This document shows, in pieces, positions 50,114 to 58,738 of a DNA stretch of 64,000 nt. The position numbers and the translations under genes are program-made. The stretch's first letter is position 1; every line of letters begins with the position of its first letter. The notes under the pieces are model-generated. The model saw nothing but the letters and a program-made list of their open reading frames with translations. It did not search any database and was not told the DNA's origin. Location: NCBI GenBank assembly GCA_963805645.1, contig CAWDVA010000010.1:124001-188000 (forward strand), given 5' to 3'. This stretch comes from CAVXEH01 sp963805645. GTDB lineage: Bacteria > Chloroflexota > Limnocylindria > QHBO01.

Positions 50114-50416
50114 GTGTACGCCGACAAGACCATCCGCTGCCGAGACTGCGGGATGGACTTCGTCTTCAGCGCCGGCGAGCAGAAGTTCTACGCCGAGAAA
50201 GGGCTCATGAACGAGCCCCAGCGCTGTCAGAGCTGCCGCGCGGTGGCGAAGCAGAACCGCGCGCTGGGCATCAGCAACGGCGGCGGGGGTCAGCGGGAGA
50301 TGCACGCCGCGGTCTGCGCGGAGTGCGGAGGGCAGGCGCTCGTGCCGTTCCTTCCCCGGAACGATCGCCCCGTCTACTGCAGCAGCTGCTTCGACAAGGT
50401 GCGCGCCCAGGCCTGA
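50114..50416 (+). CDS. Zinc-ribbon domain protein
   Basis: A 100-residue protein starting with GTG after an AGGAGG-containing leader. It holds two zinc-binding units. The first is IRCRDCGMDFVFSAGEQKFY followed by NEPQRCQSCRAVAKQNR, the common zinc-ribbon domain of many bacteria. The second is VCAECGGQALVPF with VYCSSCFDKV. All eight cysteines are present as four CxxC pairs. It may bind nucleic acid or act as a small regulator; the family has no firm function. It stands between dnaB and purA with its own promoter region. Confidence 0.88.
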   Translation: MYADKTIRCRDCGMDFVFSAGEQKFYAEKGLMNEPQRCQSCRAVAKQNRALGISNGGGGQREMHAAVCAECGGQALVPFLPRNDRPVYCSSCFDKVRAQA

Positions 50417-50547
50417 GCGAGCACGATCGGCACCGGCCGGTCACAGCGACACGACGAGCGCCGTCCCGCATTGCGGGGCGGCGTTCTGCGTACCATACGC
50501 ACTGCGGCTGCCGGGGCCGCCCGATAGCCGGAGGTTCGCGCCCGCAC

Positions 50548-51864
50548 ATGTCCGTCATCGCCGTCGTCGGCGCGCAGTGGGGAGACGAGGGCAAGGGCAG
50601 GGTCGTCGACTACCTCGCGGCGGATGCGCAGCTCGTCGTGCGCTACGGCGGCGGCAACAACGCCGGCCACACCGTCGTCAACCCCCACGGGCACTTCAAG
50701 CTCCACCTCGTCCCGTCAGGGATCTTCTACCGCGGCACCCGGAACCTGCTGGGCAACGGCCTGGTGATCAACCCCCCAGCCCTCCTGGGCGAGCTGGACG
50801 GCCTCGCCGCCGCCGGGTTCGACTGCGAGAACCTGTTCATCGCCGACCGCGCCCACCTGGTGATGCCGTGGCACGTCCTGCTCGACCAGCTCGAGGAGCG
50901 GGAGCGGGGCGCCGCGAAGCTGGGGACCACCTCCCGGGGGATCGGGCCGGCCTACGTCGACAAGGTCGCGCGGCGCGGCATCCGGGTCGTGGACCTCCTC
51001 GATCCCGACGGGTTCCGGCGTGCCCTGGGCGTCAGCCTGGAACGGGTTCGTCGCACCGTCACCGACTACTACCGCGCCGGTGGCGCGAACGACCCGCTGG
51101 CCGATCTCGTTGCAGGAGCGACGGACGAAGTCGCCATTGCCCGCAGCTACCTGGCGGCCGCAGAACGCCTGGCGCCGCACGTGGTCGACGGCCAGGCGCT
51201 GGTGGACGAGGCGCTGGCCGCGGGCGAGCGGATCCTGCTCGAGGGCCAGCTGGGGACGATGCGCGACCTCGACTGGGGCGTCTATCCCTACGTCACCAGC
51301 TCGTCGCCGATCCCCGGTGGGGCGAGCCTGGGCGCAGGCCTGCCGGCGGTTCGCATCGACCGCGTGCTGGGCGTGGCCAAGGCCTACACCACCGCGGTGG
51401 GTGCCGGTCCGTTGCCCACCGAGCTCACCGACGCCGATGGCGACGCGCTCCGCGAGCGTGGTGTCGAGTACGGCACCTCCACGGGGCGGCCGCGCCGCTG
51501 CGGCTGGTACGACGCGGTGGCGGTCCGCTTCTCCGTCCGTCTGGCGGGATACTCGAGCATCGCCCTGACAAAGCTCGACGTGCTCGACGGATTCGGACGC
51601 ATCCGGATCTGCACCGCGTACCGGGACCCGGAGACGGGGACGGTGTGGAACACCGTGCCGGCGTCGGCATCGGTCTATGCGCGGCTCGAGCCGGTCTACG
51701 AGGAGCTGCCGGGCTGGGAGTCCGACTGCACCGCGGCCCGCTCGTGGACCGATCTGCCCCCGGCTGCACGCGCGTACGTCGAGCGCCTGGAGACGCTCGC
51801 CGGCGTGCCGGTGAGCCACGTATCGGTTGGGCCCGAACGGGAGCAGATGATCCTCCGCGGTTGA
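50548..51864 (+). CDS. purA: Adenylosuccinate synthetase
   Basis: Joins IMP and aspartate with GTP to give adenylosuccinate in AMP synthesis. The 438-residue protein has VVGAQWGDEGKGRVVDYLA with the catalytic Asp, GGNNAGHTVV, GTTSRGIGPAYVDKVARRGI, AYTTAVGAGPLPTEL and STGRPRRCGWYDAVAV. One loop is unusual: where E. coli reads EGAQGTLLDIDHGTYP, this protein has EGQLGTMRDLDWGVYP. The IMP-contacting Gln and Leu positions are thus Leu and Arg, and SSNTTAGG is SSSPIPGG. Overall length and the other motifs are normal. GGAGG lies about 13 bases before the ATG. Confidence 0.94.
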   Translation: MSVIAVVGAQWGDEGKGRVVDYLAADAQLVVRYGGGNNAGHTVVNPHGHFKLHLVPSGIFYRGTRNLLGNGLVINPPALLGELDGLAAAGFDCENLFIADRAHLVMPWHVLLDQLEERERGAAKLGTTSRGIGPAYVDKVARRGIRVVDLLDPDGFRRALGVSLERVRRTVTDYYRAGGANDPLADLVAGATDEVAIARSYLAAAERLAPHVVDGQALVDEALAAGERILLEGQLGTMRDLDWGVYPYVTSSSPIPGGASLGAGLPAVRIDRVLGVAKAYTTAVGAGPLPTELTDADGDALRERGVEYGTSTGRPRRCGWYDAVAVRFSVRLAGYSSIALTKLDVLDGFGRIRICTAYRDPETGTVWNTVPASASVYARLEPVYEELPGWESDCTAARSWTDLPPAARAYVERLETLAGVPVSHVSVGPEREQMILRG

Positions 51865-51920
51865 GGCGCGCCGCCCGCGGGTCGAGAATGGACTGAACGG
51901 GGTCGCCGGGAGGGTGGCGA

Positions 51921-52832
51921 ATGGCGGAGATGATCCGCGCTGAGGCTCTGACCAAGTACTACGGCCGCCGTCGCGGGCTGGCGGGGCTCGACCTCGACGT
52001 GCGCCCCGGGGAGGTCTACGGGTTCCTGGGCCCCAACGGGTCGGGCAAGACGACCACGATCCGCATCCTCCTGGATCTCATCAGGCCGAGCGGCGGCCGG
52101 ATCCTGCTCCTCGGGGAAGAGCCCCGCCGCGGAGGGCCGGCGCTGCGCCGGCGGGTCGGCTACCTCCCCGGCGACTTCGCGGTGGGGGGCGGGCAGACCG
52201 CCCGACAGCTGCTGATGCACCTGGGCTGGCTCCGTGGCGGGGTGGCGGAGGCGCGCATCGAGGGGCTCGCCGCCCGGCTCGACCTGGACCTCGACACGAG
52301 GATCGGCAGCCTGTCGAAGGGGAACCGCCAGAAGATCGCGGTGATCCAGACCTTCATGCACGACCCCGAGCTGCTCGTCATGGACGAGCCGACCAGCGGC
52401 CTGGACCCGATCATCCAGCAGCGCTTCCTGGAGCTGGTCGCGGAGGCACGCGCCGCGGGGCAGACCGTCTTCATGTCCTCGCACGTTCTCAGCGAGGTGC
52501 AGCAGAGCGCGGATCGGGTCGGCATCCTGCGCGACGGCCGGATGATCGCCGTCGAGGCGGTGGAGACCCTTCGCCGGCGCGCGGTTCGGCGGGTGGAGGT
52601 CCACTTCGACGCGGCCGTCGATCCCGGCGTGCTCGCGGACGTTCCGGGCGTCACCGAGGTGACCGCCCAGGGGGCCGTGCTGCGATGCCGGCTTGCCGGC
52701 CGTGCGGATGCGTTGATCAAGGCCCTGGCCCGCCACGGCGTGGAGTCCGTCAGCGTCGAGGAGCCGGACCTCCAGGAGCTGTTCTTCGCCTACTACGGCC
52801 CCGGGGAAGAGGAGGCGCCCGATGCTGCGTAG
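51921..52832 (+). CDS. ABC exporter ATP-binding protein
   Basis: A 303-residue ATPase of the CcmA/drug-exporter (DrrA-like) class. Walker A is FLGPNGSGKTTTIRIL, the signature LSKGNRQKIAVIQTF (LSKGN variant common in this class), Walker B LLVMDEPTSGLDP and the switch His in FMSSHVLSEVQQSAD. A C-terminal ~85-residue domain (VEVHFDAAVDPGVL and on) is the usual DUF4162-like extension. The permease gene overlaps its 3' end. It probably exports a drug, lipid or small molecule; the substrate is unknown. The ribosome binding site GGAGGG precedes the ATG. Confidence 0.93.
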   Translation: MAEMIRAEALTKYYGRRRGLAGLDLDVRPGEVYGFLGPNGSGKTTTIRILLDLIRPSGGRILLLGEEPRRGGPALRRRVGYLPGDFAVGGGQTARQLLMHLGWLRGGVAEARIEGLAARLDLDLDTRIGSLSKGNRQKIAVIQTFMHDPELLVMDEPTSGLDPIIQQRFLELVAEARAAGQTVFMSSHVLSEVQQSADRVGILRDGRMIAVEAVETLRRRAVRRVEVHFDAAVDPGVLADVPGVTEVTAQGAVLRCRLAGRADALIKALARHGVESVSVEEPDLQELFFAYYGPGEEEAPDAA

Positions 52833-53616
52833 CGTGTTCGGCAAGACGCTCTGGGACCAGCGTCGCGGGCTGCTGGCCTGGGCCGTCGGGATCGGGGCGG
52901 TGGGCGTCCTGTACGCCGCCTTCTACCCCTCGTTCAACAACCCGGATATGCAGGAAGCCATCAAGGCCTATCCCAAGGGCCTCCTCGAGGCGATGGGCAT
53001 GACCGACATCGGGACCGCGGCCGGATACCTGGGCTCGACGAGCTTCGGCCTCCTGGGCCCGGCGCTGATCATCGTGATGGCCGCGGCGCTCGGGGGCGGT
53101 GCGATCGCCGGTGACGAGGACTCGGGGCGGCTGGACCTGACTCTGGCCCACCCCGTCTCGCGGTGGAGCCTGGCGCTTCAGCGCTTCGGCGCCCTGGTGG
53201 TTGCCATGCTGCTCGTGAGCATCGTGCTCGGCGTGGCGCTCATCGCCGTCTCGGGGCCGGCGCAGCTGGGCGACATCGGTCCGGCCAACCTGCTCGCCAC
53301 CTCCGTGCATCTCGCGGCGCTGGGGACCTTCTTCGGCGCGCTGGCCTTCGGTGCCGGCGCCGCGACCGGGAGCCGGGGTCCCGTCTATGGCCTCGTCGCG
53401 GTGGTGGCGGTCGTGGGCTATTTCGGCAACAACCTGGGCCAGCGCATCACCGGGCTGGGCTGGCTGCACGATGTCTCGCCCTTCCGCCTCTACGCCAACG
53501 GAGCCCCGCTGAGCCATGGACTCCAGCCGTTGGACCTGGCCCTCCTCGCGGCGGCCGCCATCGTCCTGGTCGTGCTCGGGACCCTGGCCTTCGACCGGCG
53601 CGACCTGGCGGTCTAG
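52822..53616 (+). CDS. ABC exporter permease (ABC-2 type)
   Basis: A 264-residue ABC-2-type membrane subunit overlapping the ATPase gene by eleven bases. Six helices are predicted, including LLAWAVGIGAVGVLYAAFYP, LIIVMAAALGGGAIAGDEDS, VVAMLLVSIVLGVALIAVSG and the C-terminal LALLAAAAIVLVVLGTLAFD. The segment AGDEDSGRLDLTLAHPVSRW is the cytoplasmic coupling loop seen in this family. It forms the exporter with the preceding ATPase. Confidence 0.9.
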   Translation: MLRSVFGKTLWDQRRGLLAWAVGIGAVGVLYAAFYPSFNNPDMQEAIKAYPKGLLEAMGMTDIGTAAGYLGSTSFGLLGPALIIVMAAALGGGAIAGDEDSGRLDLTLAHPVSRWSLALQRFGALVVAMLLVSIVLGVALIAVSGPAQLGDIGPANLLATSVHLAALGTFFGALAFGAGAATGSRGPVYGLVAVVAVVGYFGNNLGQRITGLGWLHDVSPFRLYANGAPLSHGLQPLDLALLAAAAIVLVVLGTLAFDRRDLAV

Positions 53617-53721
53617 CATTCGTCGAAACCTGATGACGGCCGCGGCAGGCCCCCGGGCTGGCTGACCCAGCGACCCGCGAGGCACGCCGCCGCCCCAACC
53701 CCGATGAGTGCGAGGTGTTCG

Positions 53722-54624
53722 GTGAAGATCGGCGTCATCGTCCCCCAGGGATGGACCGGCGAGTACGACGGTTGGGAGCCGGCGCGGGCCTGGGCGCGGA
53801 CGGTCGCCGTGGCGCAGCAGGCCGAGCGGCTCGGGTTCGAGTCGGCCTGGCTCTTCGACCATTTCCACACCGTTCCCCGTCCGACCGACGAGCTCACGTT
53901 CGAGGCGTTCACCTCGCTGTCGGCGCTCGCCGCCGTCACGCGCCGCATTCGGCTGGGGCACGTCGTGGTCTGCAACGGGTATCGAAACCCGGCCCTCGTG
54001 GCGAAGATGATTTCCACCATGGACGTCATTGCGGGGGGCCGCATGGAGCTGGGGATCGGCGCCGGCTGGAAGCGCGACGAGTGGCGTGCCTACGGCTACG
54101 GCTTCCCCGAGACCCGCGAGCGGCTGGCGATGCTCCGCGACGGCCTGGAGGTGATCCACGCCATGCTGGCCCCCGGCCGCACGGCGCACGCCACGCACGA
54201 GGGCCCGCATGCCTCCGTGCGGGACGCCATCAACCTGCCGAAGGGGCTGCAGGAGCCGCGCATCCCGATCATGGTCGGCGGCAACGGACCGAACGTCACC
54301 TGGCGCCTCGCCGCCCGCTACGCGGACGAGCTGAACCTCGACGGGCTCTCGCCGGAGGAGCTGCGCGAGGCCCTGCCCACCATCCGGGAACGGTGCAAGG
54401 AGATCGATCGCGACCCGGGCAGCCTGCGCATCAGCGTCCACGCCTGGTGGGGGACCGATGCCTGGCGCGATCCCGGCCCGGCCCGCCAGGCGCTTCTCCG
54501 GGCGTACGCCGACCTGGGGGTCAGCCGGGTGATGGGCCTGCTCCAGGCCTCGGCCGATGGCGACGAACCCCTCGAGGCGCTCGCGGCGGACGCCGCGGCG
54601 GCGGGGATGGCGCTCGCATCCTGA
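53722..54624 (+). CDS. LLM-class flavin-dependent oxidoreductase (probably F420)
   Basis: A 300-residue TIM-barrel oxidoreductase of the luciferase-like family. The GTG at 53722, with GAGG six bases upstream, starts directly at the first barrel strand (KIGVIVPQGW); an ATG at 53704 would add six residues. Landmarks are ERLGFESAWLFDHFHTV, RIRLGHVVVCNGYRNPALVA, MDVIAGGRMELGIGAGWKRD and RIPIMVGGNGPNVTWRLAAR. These motifs are typical of F420-dependent members of actinobacteria and Chloroflexota. The substrate is unknown. It stands alone between the exporter and the photolyase gene. Confidence 0.88.
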   Translation: MKIGVIVPQGWTGEYDGWEPARAWARTVAVAQQAERLGFESAWLFDHFHTVPRPTDELTFEAFTSLSALAAVTRRIRLGHVVVCNGYRNPALVAKMISTMDVIAGGRMELGIGAGWKRDEWRAYGYGFPETRERLAMLRDGLEVIHAMLAPGRTAHATHEGPHASVRDAINLPKGLQEPRIPIMVGGNGPNVTWRLAARYADELNLDGLSPEELREALPTIRERCKEIDRDPGSLRISVHAWWGTDAWRDPGPARQALLRAYADLGVSRVMGLLQASADGDEPLEALAADAAAAGMALAS

Positions 54625-54709
54625 GCCGGCGGTCGGGCGGCCTGCGGCGGGCGGGGGTGTGTCGAGCGCCGGGCCCGTCCGTTCGGCGGCCGGCCCCGTA
54701 CCCACCGGT

Positions 54710-56099
54710 GTGAGCTCGCCCGTGCCCCGCGTGATCGCCTGGTTCCGTCGCGACCTGCGCGGGGTGGACCAGCGCATGCTGGCCGAGGCGACGGCCCTTG
54801 CGGCCGACGTCGTGCCGGTCTTCGTTGCCGACCCGGCGATCCTGGCAGCGAACGCCGCGGCTGCTGCGCGGGTCGCCTGGTACCGGGCCAGCGTCGCGGC
54901 GCTCGACGCAGAGCTGCGCCGAATTCGGCTCCGGCCTGGTCGTGCTGCACGGCGGGCCTGCGGCGGTGCTGCCCGGACTGCTGGCCGAGATGGGCGCCAC
55001 GGCCGTCTTCGCCACGCGCGACGAGGAGCCGGCCGCCGTTCGGCGCGACGAGGCGGTGGCTCGCCGCGTGCCCCTGCGGCTGGTCGACGACCAGCGGCTG
55101 GTCCGGCCGGGAACGGTGCGGACCGCGGCCGGCGGGCCGTATGCGGTCTTCACCCCGTTCCGGCGGGCGCTCGAGTCCCGCCTCGGCGATGACCCGGGGC
55201 TCCTCGCCGAGGCCCACCCGCGCCCGGAGCGGCTTGCGCGCGCGAGGGACCTGGCGGTGGGCGACGGGCTCGCCGCATTCCCCACCACCGCTTCTGGCGT
55301 GGAGCTCCCTGTCGCCGGTTCCGCGGCCGCGCTCGAACGGCTGGCTTACTTCGCGGCAGGCCGCCTGCCCCGCTACGCGGCGGACCGCGACCGCCCGGGC
55401 GCGAGCGCGACCTCGCGCCTCTCGCCCTACCTGCGGACCGGCGCGCTGAGCATCCGCGCCGCCTGGCGGGCGGCGCTCGAGGCAGGGCGGCATGGCGACG
55501 CCTGGCGCCGGGAGCTTGCCTGGCGCGAGTTCTTCGCGGAGCGCCTGGCGGCCGGGGCGCTGGCTGCGCCGGAGGAGCGAGAGCCGGGCGGGCCCTCCGG
55601 ATCCGCCAACGACGAGGCGTTCGCGGCCTGGCGCGACGGTCAGACCGGCATCCCGCTGGTGGACGCAGGGATGCGCGAGCTGGCGGCGACCGGATGGATG
55701 CACAACCGGGCGCGGCTGGTCACGGCCGGCTTCGCCGTCAAGCAGCTCGGCATCGACTGGCGCCGGGGCGAGGCGCTCTTCATGGATCGCCTGCTGGACG
55801 GCGACCTGGCCCAGAATCGCGGCAACTGGCGCTGGGTGGCCGGGGTCGGGGCTGGGTCCGCGCCGTGGTTCCGGGTCCTCAACCCCGTCGTCCAGGCCCG
55901 GCGCTTCGACCCGGATGCGGGGTACCTGCGGCGGTGGCTGCCCGAGCTGGCGGGGCTGGAGGCTGATGCCGTCCACGAGCCCTGGCGGGTGACCGCGGCG
56001 GAGCGCCGCGGTTACCCCGACCCGATCGTCGACCTCGACGTCGCCCGGCAGGCGGCGCTGGCGAGGTACCGGGCGGCGCGCTTGACGGACTCCCCTTGA
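54710..56099 (+). pseudogene. phrB: Deoxyribodipyrimidine photolyase with an apparent frameshift
   Basis: Light-dependent DNA repair enzyme (cryptochrome/photolyase family). The N-terminal part (GTG at 54710; VIAWFRRDLRGVDQRMLAEA) is in one frame until about 54921. The continuation (FGSGLVVLHGGPAAVLPG onward) is in the next frame and runs to 56099. One surplus A in CGAATTC near 54922-54923 would explain the shift exactly. The rest is intact: antenna-domain boundary, FAD-binding RLSPYLRTGALSIRAAW, GIPLVDAGMRELAATGWMHN, DWRRGEALFMDRLLDGDLAQ and WFRVLNPVVQARRFDP. An intact reading would give about 462 residues, normal for class I photolyase. Either a recent mutation or a sequencing or assembly error is possible. 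Confidence 0.85.
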
Positions 56100-56188
56100 C
56101 CGTGCGGCGGGACGAGTGACGGGTGGCCCCCGGACACTCCCCTGCGCCGTGGGCCCGGCGGGCCCGTCGGTCGGTCGCGCGGGTACCC

Positions 56189-56194
56189 TATACT
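56189..56194 (+). promoter_or_regulatory. -10 element of the GuaB3 gene
   Basis: TATACT, about 165 bases before the TTG start, giving a leader that contains the hairpin at 56265-56293. Confidence 0.5.
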
Positions 56195-56264
56195 CCCGAA
56201 AAGGCGACGCGGACGATCTTCGTGCACCCGATTCGAGCGGTCACCCCTCCCGGCGACGACCAAG

Positions 56265-56293
56265 GCCCGCGCGGCTGCCAGCCGAGCGCGGGC
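56265..56293 (+). promoter_or_regulatory. Leader hairpin upstream of GuaB3 (possible attenuator)
   Basis: GCCCGCGC pairs with GCGCGGGC, and GGCT with AGCC inside, with a two-base bulge and a GCC loop. The 3' side continues GTTCTCAT, giving a terminator-like shape inside the 5' leader. I do not recognise a known purine riboswitch here. Confidence 0.45.
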
Positions 56294-56361
56294 GTTCTCA
56301 TATCCGACCGCACCCAGGAGGCCGCACGGAGCGCCGGCTCACACACCGCGAGGAGGCTGGA

Positions 56362-57528
56362 TTGATCGAACGGCGGGGTATGGTGCGAGATGCGGCCGAG
56401 ACGCGCCTGCGTCGGGCGTACGGCTTCGAGGAGGTGGCCCTGGTTCCCGGGGCCGTGACCGTCGACCCGGCCGAGGTCGACCTGGCCACCGAGATCGCCG
56501 GGCGCCGGCTGGAGATTCCCTTCATCGCCGCGGCAATGGACGCGGTCTCGGACGTCGACTTCGCGGTGCGCATGTCGACCGCCGGCGGCGTGGCCTTCAT
56601 CAACCTCGAGGGGCTTCACACCCGCTACGAGGACGCGGCCCCGATCATCGAGCGGGTCGCCGCGGCCGCGAGCGGCCACGAGGCTGCCCGCATCCTCGCC
56701 GATGCCTACGACGCCCCGGTGCGCGACGAGCTGATCGGCGCGCTCATCACCCGGGTCAAGGCCCAGGGCGGGATCGCCGCCGTCGCCACGACTCCCGCCT
56801 CGGCCTGGCACCACGCCGAGGTCGCCGCCGAGGCGGGCGCCGACCTGTTCCTGGTCCAGTCCCAGGTCTCGAGCGCGCGGCACATCTCCACGTCCGGCCG
56901 TGTCCTCTCCCTTGCCGACCTGACCGGCGGCCTGCGCATCCCGGTCCTGGTGGGCAACACGGTGAGCGGCGAGGCCGCCTACCAGCTGATGCACCAGGGC
57001 GCGGCCGCGGTCCTGGTGGGTGTCGGCCCCGGTGCGGCCTGCACGACCCGCGAGGTGCTGGGCATTGGCGTTCCGCAGGTGAGCGCCACGCTGGAGGTGG
57101 CGGCGGCGCGTGACCGATTCGCCGACGAGACCGGGCGCTACGTACCGGTGATCACCGACGGCGGCATGAAGACCGGTGGCGACATCGCCAAGGCGATCGC
57201 ATCGGGAGCCGATGCGGTGATGCTCGGTTCTCCGTTCGCCGCGGCGCTCGAGGCGCCGGGGCGCGGGTTCAACTGGGGCATGGCGGCGCCCTCGGCTACC
57301 CTGCCGCGCGGAACCCGGATCAAGATGGGTGACCGGTTGTCGCTCGACCAGATCCTGTTCGGTCCGTCGACCACCACCCACGGGACGCAGAACCTGGTCG
57401 GGGCGCTGCGCCAGTCCATGGCGGCCCTGGGCGCGCGGACGATCCGCGAGATGCACGCGGTCGAGATGGTGATCGCCCCGGCCATCGCCACCGAGGGCAA
57501 GTCCTGGCAGCTCGCCGGACGCGAGTAG
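56362..57528 (+). CDS. GuaB3-type IMP dehydrogenase-related protein
   Basis: A 388-residue IMP dehydrogenase-like barrel without CBS domains. It belongs to the GuaB3 group of actinobacteria and relatives, which act in purine conversion. It has the catalytic-Cys loop GVGPGAACTTREVLGIGVPQ, VITDGGMKTGGDIAKAIASG, GSPFAAALEAPGRGFNWGMA and LPRGTRIKMGDRLSLDQILF. The rare TTG at 56362 is chosen because AGGAGG sits six bases upstream; an ATG six codons later has none. The leader has a TATACT and a hairpin. guaA lies 1.5 kb downstream on the same strand. Confidence 0.9.
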   Translation: MIERRGMVRDAAETRLRRAYGFEEVALVPGAVTVDPAEVDLATEIAGRRLEIPFIAAAMDAVSDVDFAVRMSTAGGVAFINLEGLHTRYEDAAPIIERVAAAASGHEAARILADAYDAPVRDELIGALITRVKAQGGIAAVATTPASAWHHAEVAAEAGADLFLVQSQVSSARHISTSGRVLSLADLTGGLRIPVLVGNTVSGEAAYQLMHQGAAAVLVGVGPGAACTTREVLGIGVPQVSATLEVAAARDRFADETGRYVPVITDGGMKTGGDIAKAIASGADAVMLGSPFAAALEAPGRGFNWGMAAPSATLPRGTRIKMGDRLSLDQILFGPSTTTHGTQNLVGALRQSMAALGARTIREMHAVEMVIAPAIATEGKSWQLAGRE

Positions 57529-57533
57529 GAGCG

Positions 57534-57917
57534 ATGGACCGATCCGCCGTGCAGGCATGGCTGGACCGGTACGTCGCCGCCTGGCGGGCGAACGCGCGCG
57601 GCCCGATCGAGGCGCTCTTCACCGAGGATGCGGCGTATCGGTTCCATCCCTACGACGGTGAGGATGACGTGGTCAGGGGATCATCCGCCATCGCAAACGC
57701 GTGGCTGGAGAATCCCGACGAGCCGGACAGCTGGGACGCCCGCTACGAGCCGTTCGCGGTGGATGGTGAGCGAGCGGTGGCCACCGGCTACAGCCACTAC
57801 CGGGTCCGCGGCGACAAGGACGAGCGCACGTATCACAACGTGTTCCTGCTCGAGTTCGCGGCTGACGGGCGCTGTCGCGCGTTCACCGAGCTGTACATGC
57901 GCGAGCAGCAACCGTGA
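57534..57917 (+). CDS. SnoaL-like (NTF2-fold) protein
   Basis: A 127-residue NTF2-fold protein with the typical opening VQAWLDRYVAAWRANARGPI then EALFTEDAAYRFHPYDGE. A central YEPFAVDGERAVATGYSHYR strand pair and FLLEFAADGRCRAFTELYM follow at the end. The ATG is five bases after the GuaB3 stop, with AGGAG at the junction, and its own stop overlaps the next gene (GTGA). A paralogue lies directly after that gene. SnoaL-like proteins can be cyclases, isomerases or ligand-binding; no function is clear here. Confidence 0.85.
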   Translation: MDRSAVQAWLDRYVAAWRANARGPIEALFTEDAAYRFHPYDGEDDVVRGSSAIANAWLENPDEPDSWDARYEPFAVDGERAVATGYSHYRVRGDKDERTYHNVFLLEFAADGRCRAFTELYMREQQP

Positions 57918-58738
57918 GCGACGGATGGAGCGAGGTGGGTGACCGCGTCTTCGTGCGGCGCTACCGGACCTGGAATGGCGAGCCCTTCGACCAGAACGTC
58001 GGGGCGATCCTGGGAGCCGATGGCGTCGCGGTGATCGACACCCGCGCGTCGCATCGGCTGGCGGACGAGCTGCGGGCCGACCTGCGCGCCCTCTCGCACC
58101 AGCCGGTGGTCGCGGTGGTCAACACGCACCACCACTGGGACCACACCTGGGGAAACAGCCGGTTCGCTGGCGTCCCCGGCTGGGGCCATGCCCGCTGCGC
58201 GGAACGCGTGGTCTCCGACTCCGAGGAGCGGAGACGCCATATCAGCGAGGTGGAGCCATCCCTGGCTGATGAGCTCGCGGAGGTGATCTTCAGCCCGCCC
58301 GACCACACGTTCACGGCCGCCGCCACGGTGGACCTGGGAGACCGTCAGCTCGAGCTCCGGCACCTGGGGTTCGGCCACACCGACAACGACGTGGTGATCG
58401 CCGTCCCCGACGCAGCGGTCCTCTTCGCCGGCGACCTGCTGGAGAACGACGCGGCGCCCGGGTTCGGCGACGCCTACCCGGTCGCCTGGGCGGCGACCGC
58501 CCTGCGCCTCTCGACCCTGGTCAGCGGAGCAGTGGTGCCCGGCCACGGGAGCGTGGGCGATCGCGCCTTCGCCGATCGCCAGGCCGCGGACCTCGCCGCG
58601 CTGGCGGGGCTGGGACGGTCCCTGGTGGAGGGTCGGCTCGACAAGGAGGAGGCGGTCCGTCGCTCCCCGTTCCCCGCGGCGCCCACGGCCACCGCCCTGG
58701 AGCGGATCCGCCTGGAGCTGGAAGGAGGTACCTCGTGA
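57914..58738 (+). CDS. Metallo-beta-lactamase-fold hydrolase
   Basis: A 274-residue MBL-fold protein. The metal site starts with VVNTHHHWDHTWGNSRF (HxHxDH) near residue 72, followed by LRHLGFGHTDNDVVIAV and LFAGDLLENDAAPGFGD with the bridging Asp. The last His is in GAVVPGHGSVGDRAFA. The general pattern is of glyoxalase II-like or SoxH-type hydrolases. It overlaps the SnoaL-like gene upstream by four bases and the truncated paralogue downstream by four bases. The three are therefore translated as one unit, probably handling a common small molecule. Confidence 0.9.
   Translation: MSDGWSEVGDRVFVRRYRTWNGEPFDQNVGAILGADGVAVIDTRASHRLADELRADLRALSHQPVVAVVNTHHHWDHTWGNSRFAGVPGWGHARCAERVVSDSEERRRHISEVEPSLADELAEVIFSPPDHTFTAAATVDLGDRQLELRHLGFGHTDNDVVIAVPDAAVLFAGDLLENDAAPGFGDAYPVAWAATALRLSTLVSGAVVPGHGSVGDRAFADRQAADLAALAGLGRSLVEGRLDKEEAVRRSPFPAAPTATALERIRLELEGGTS

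Noticed and set aside
48476..50305. Minus-strand 609-codon frame opposite dnaB and the zinc-ribbon gene
   Set aside because: No domain, composition of a GC-driven shadow, fully covered by dnaB on the plus strand.
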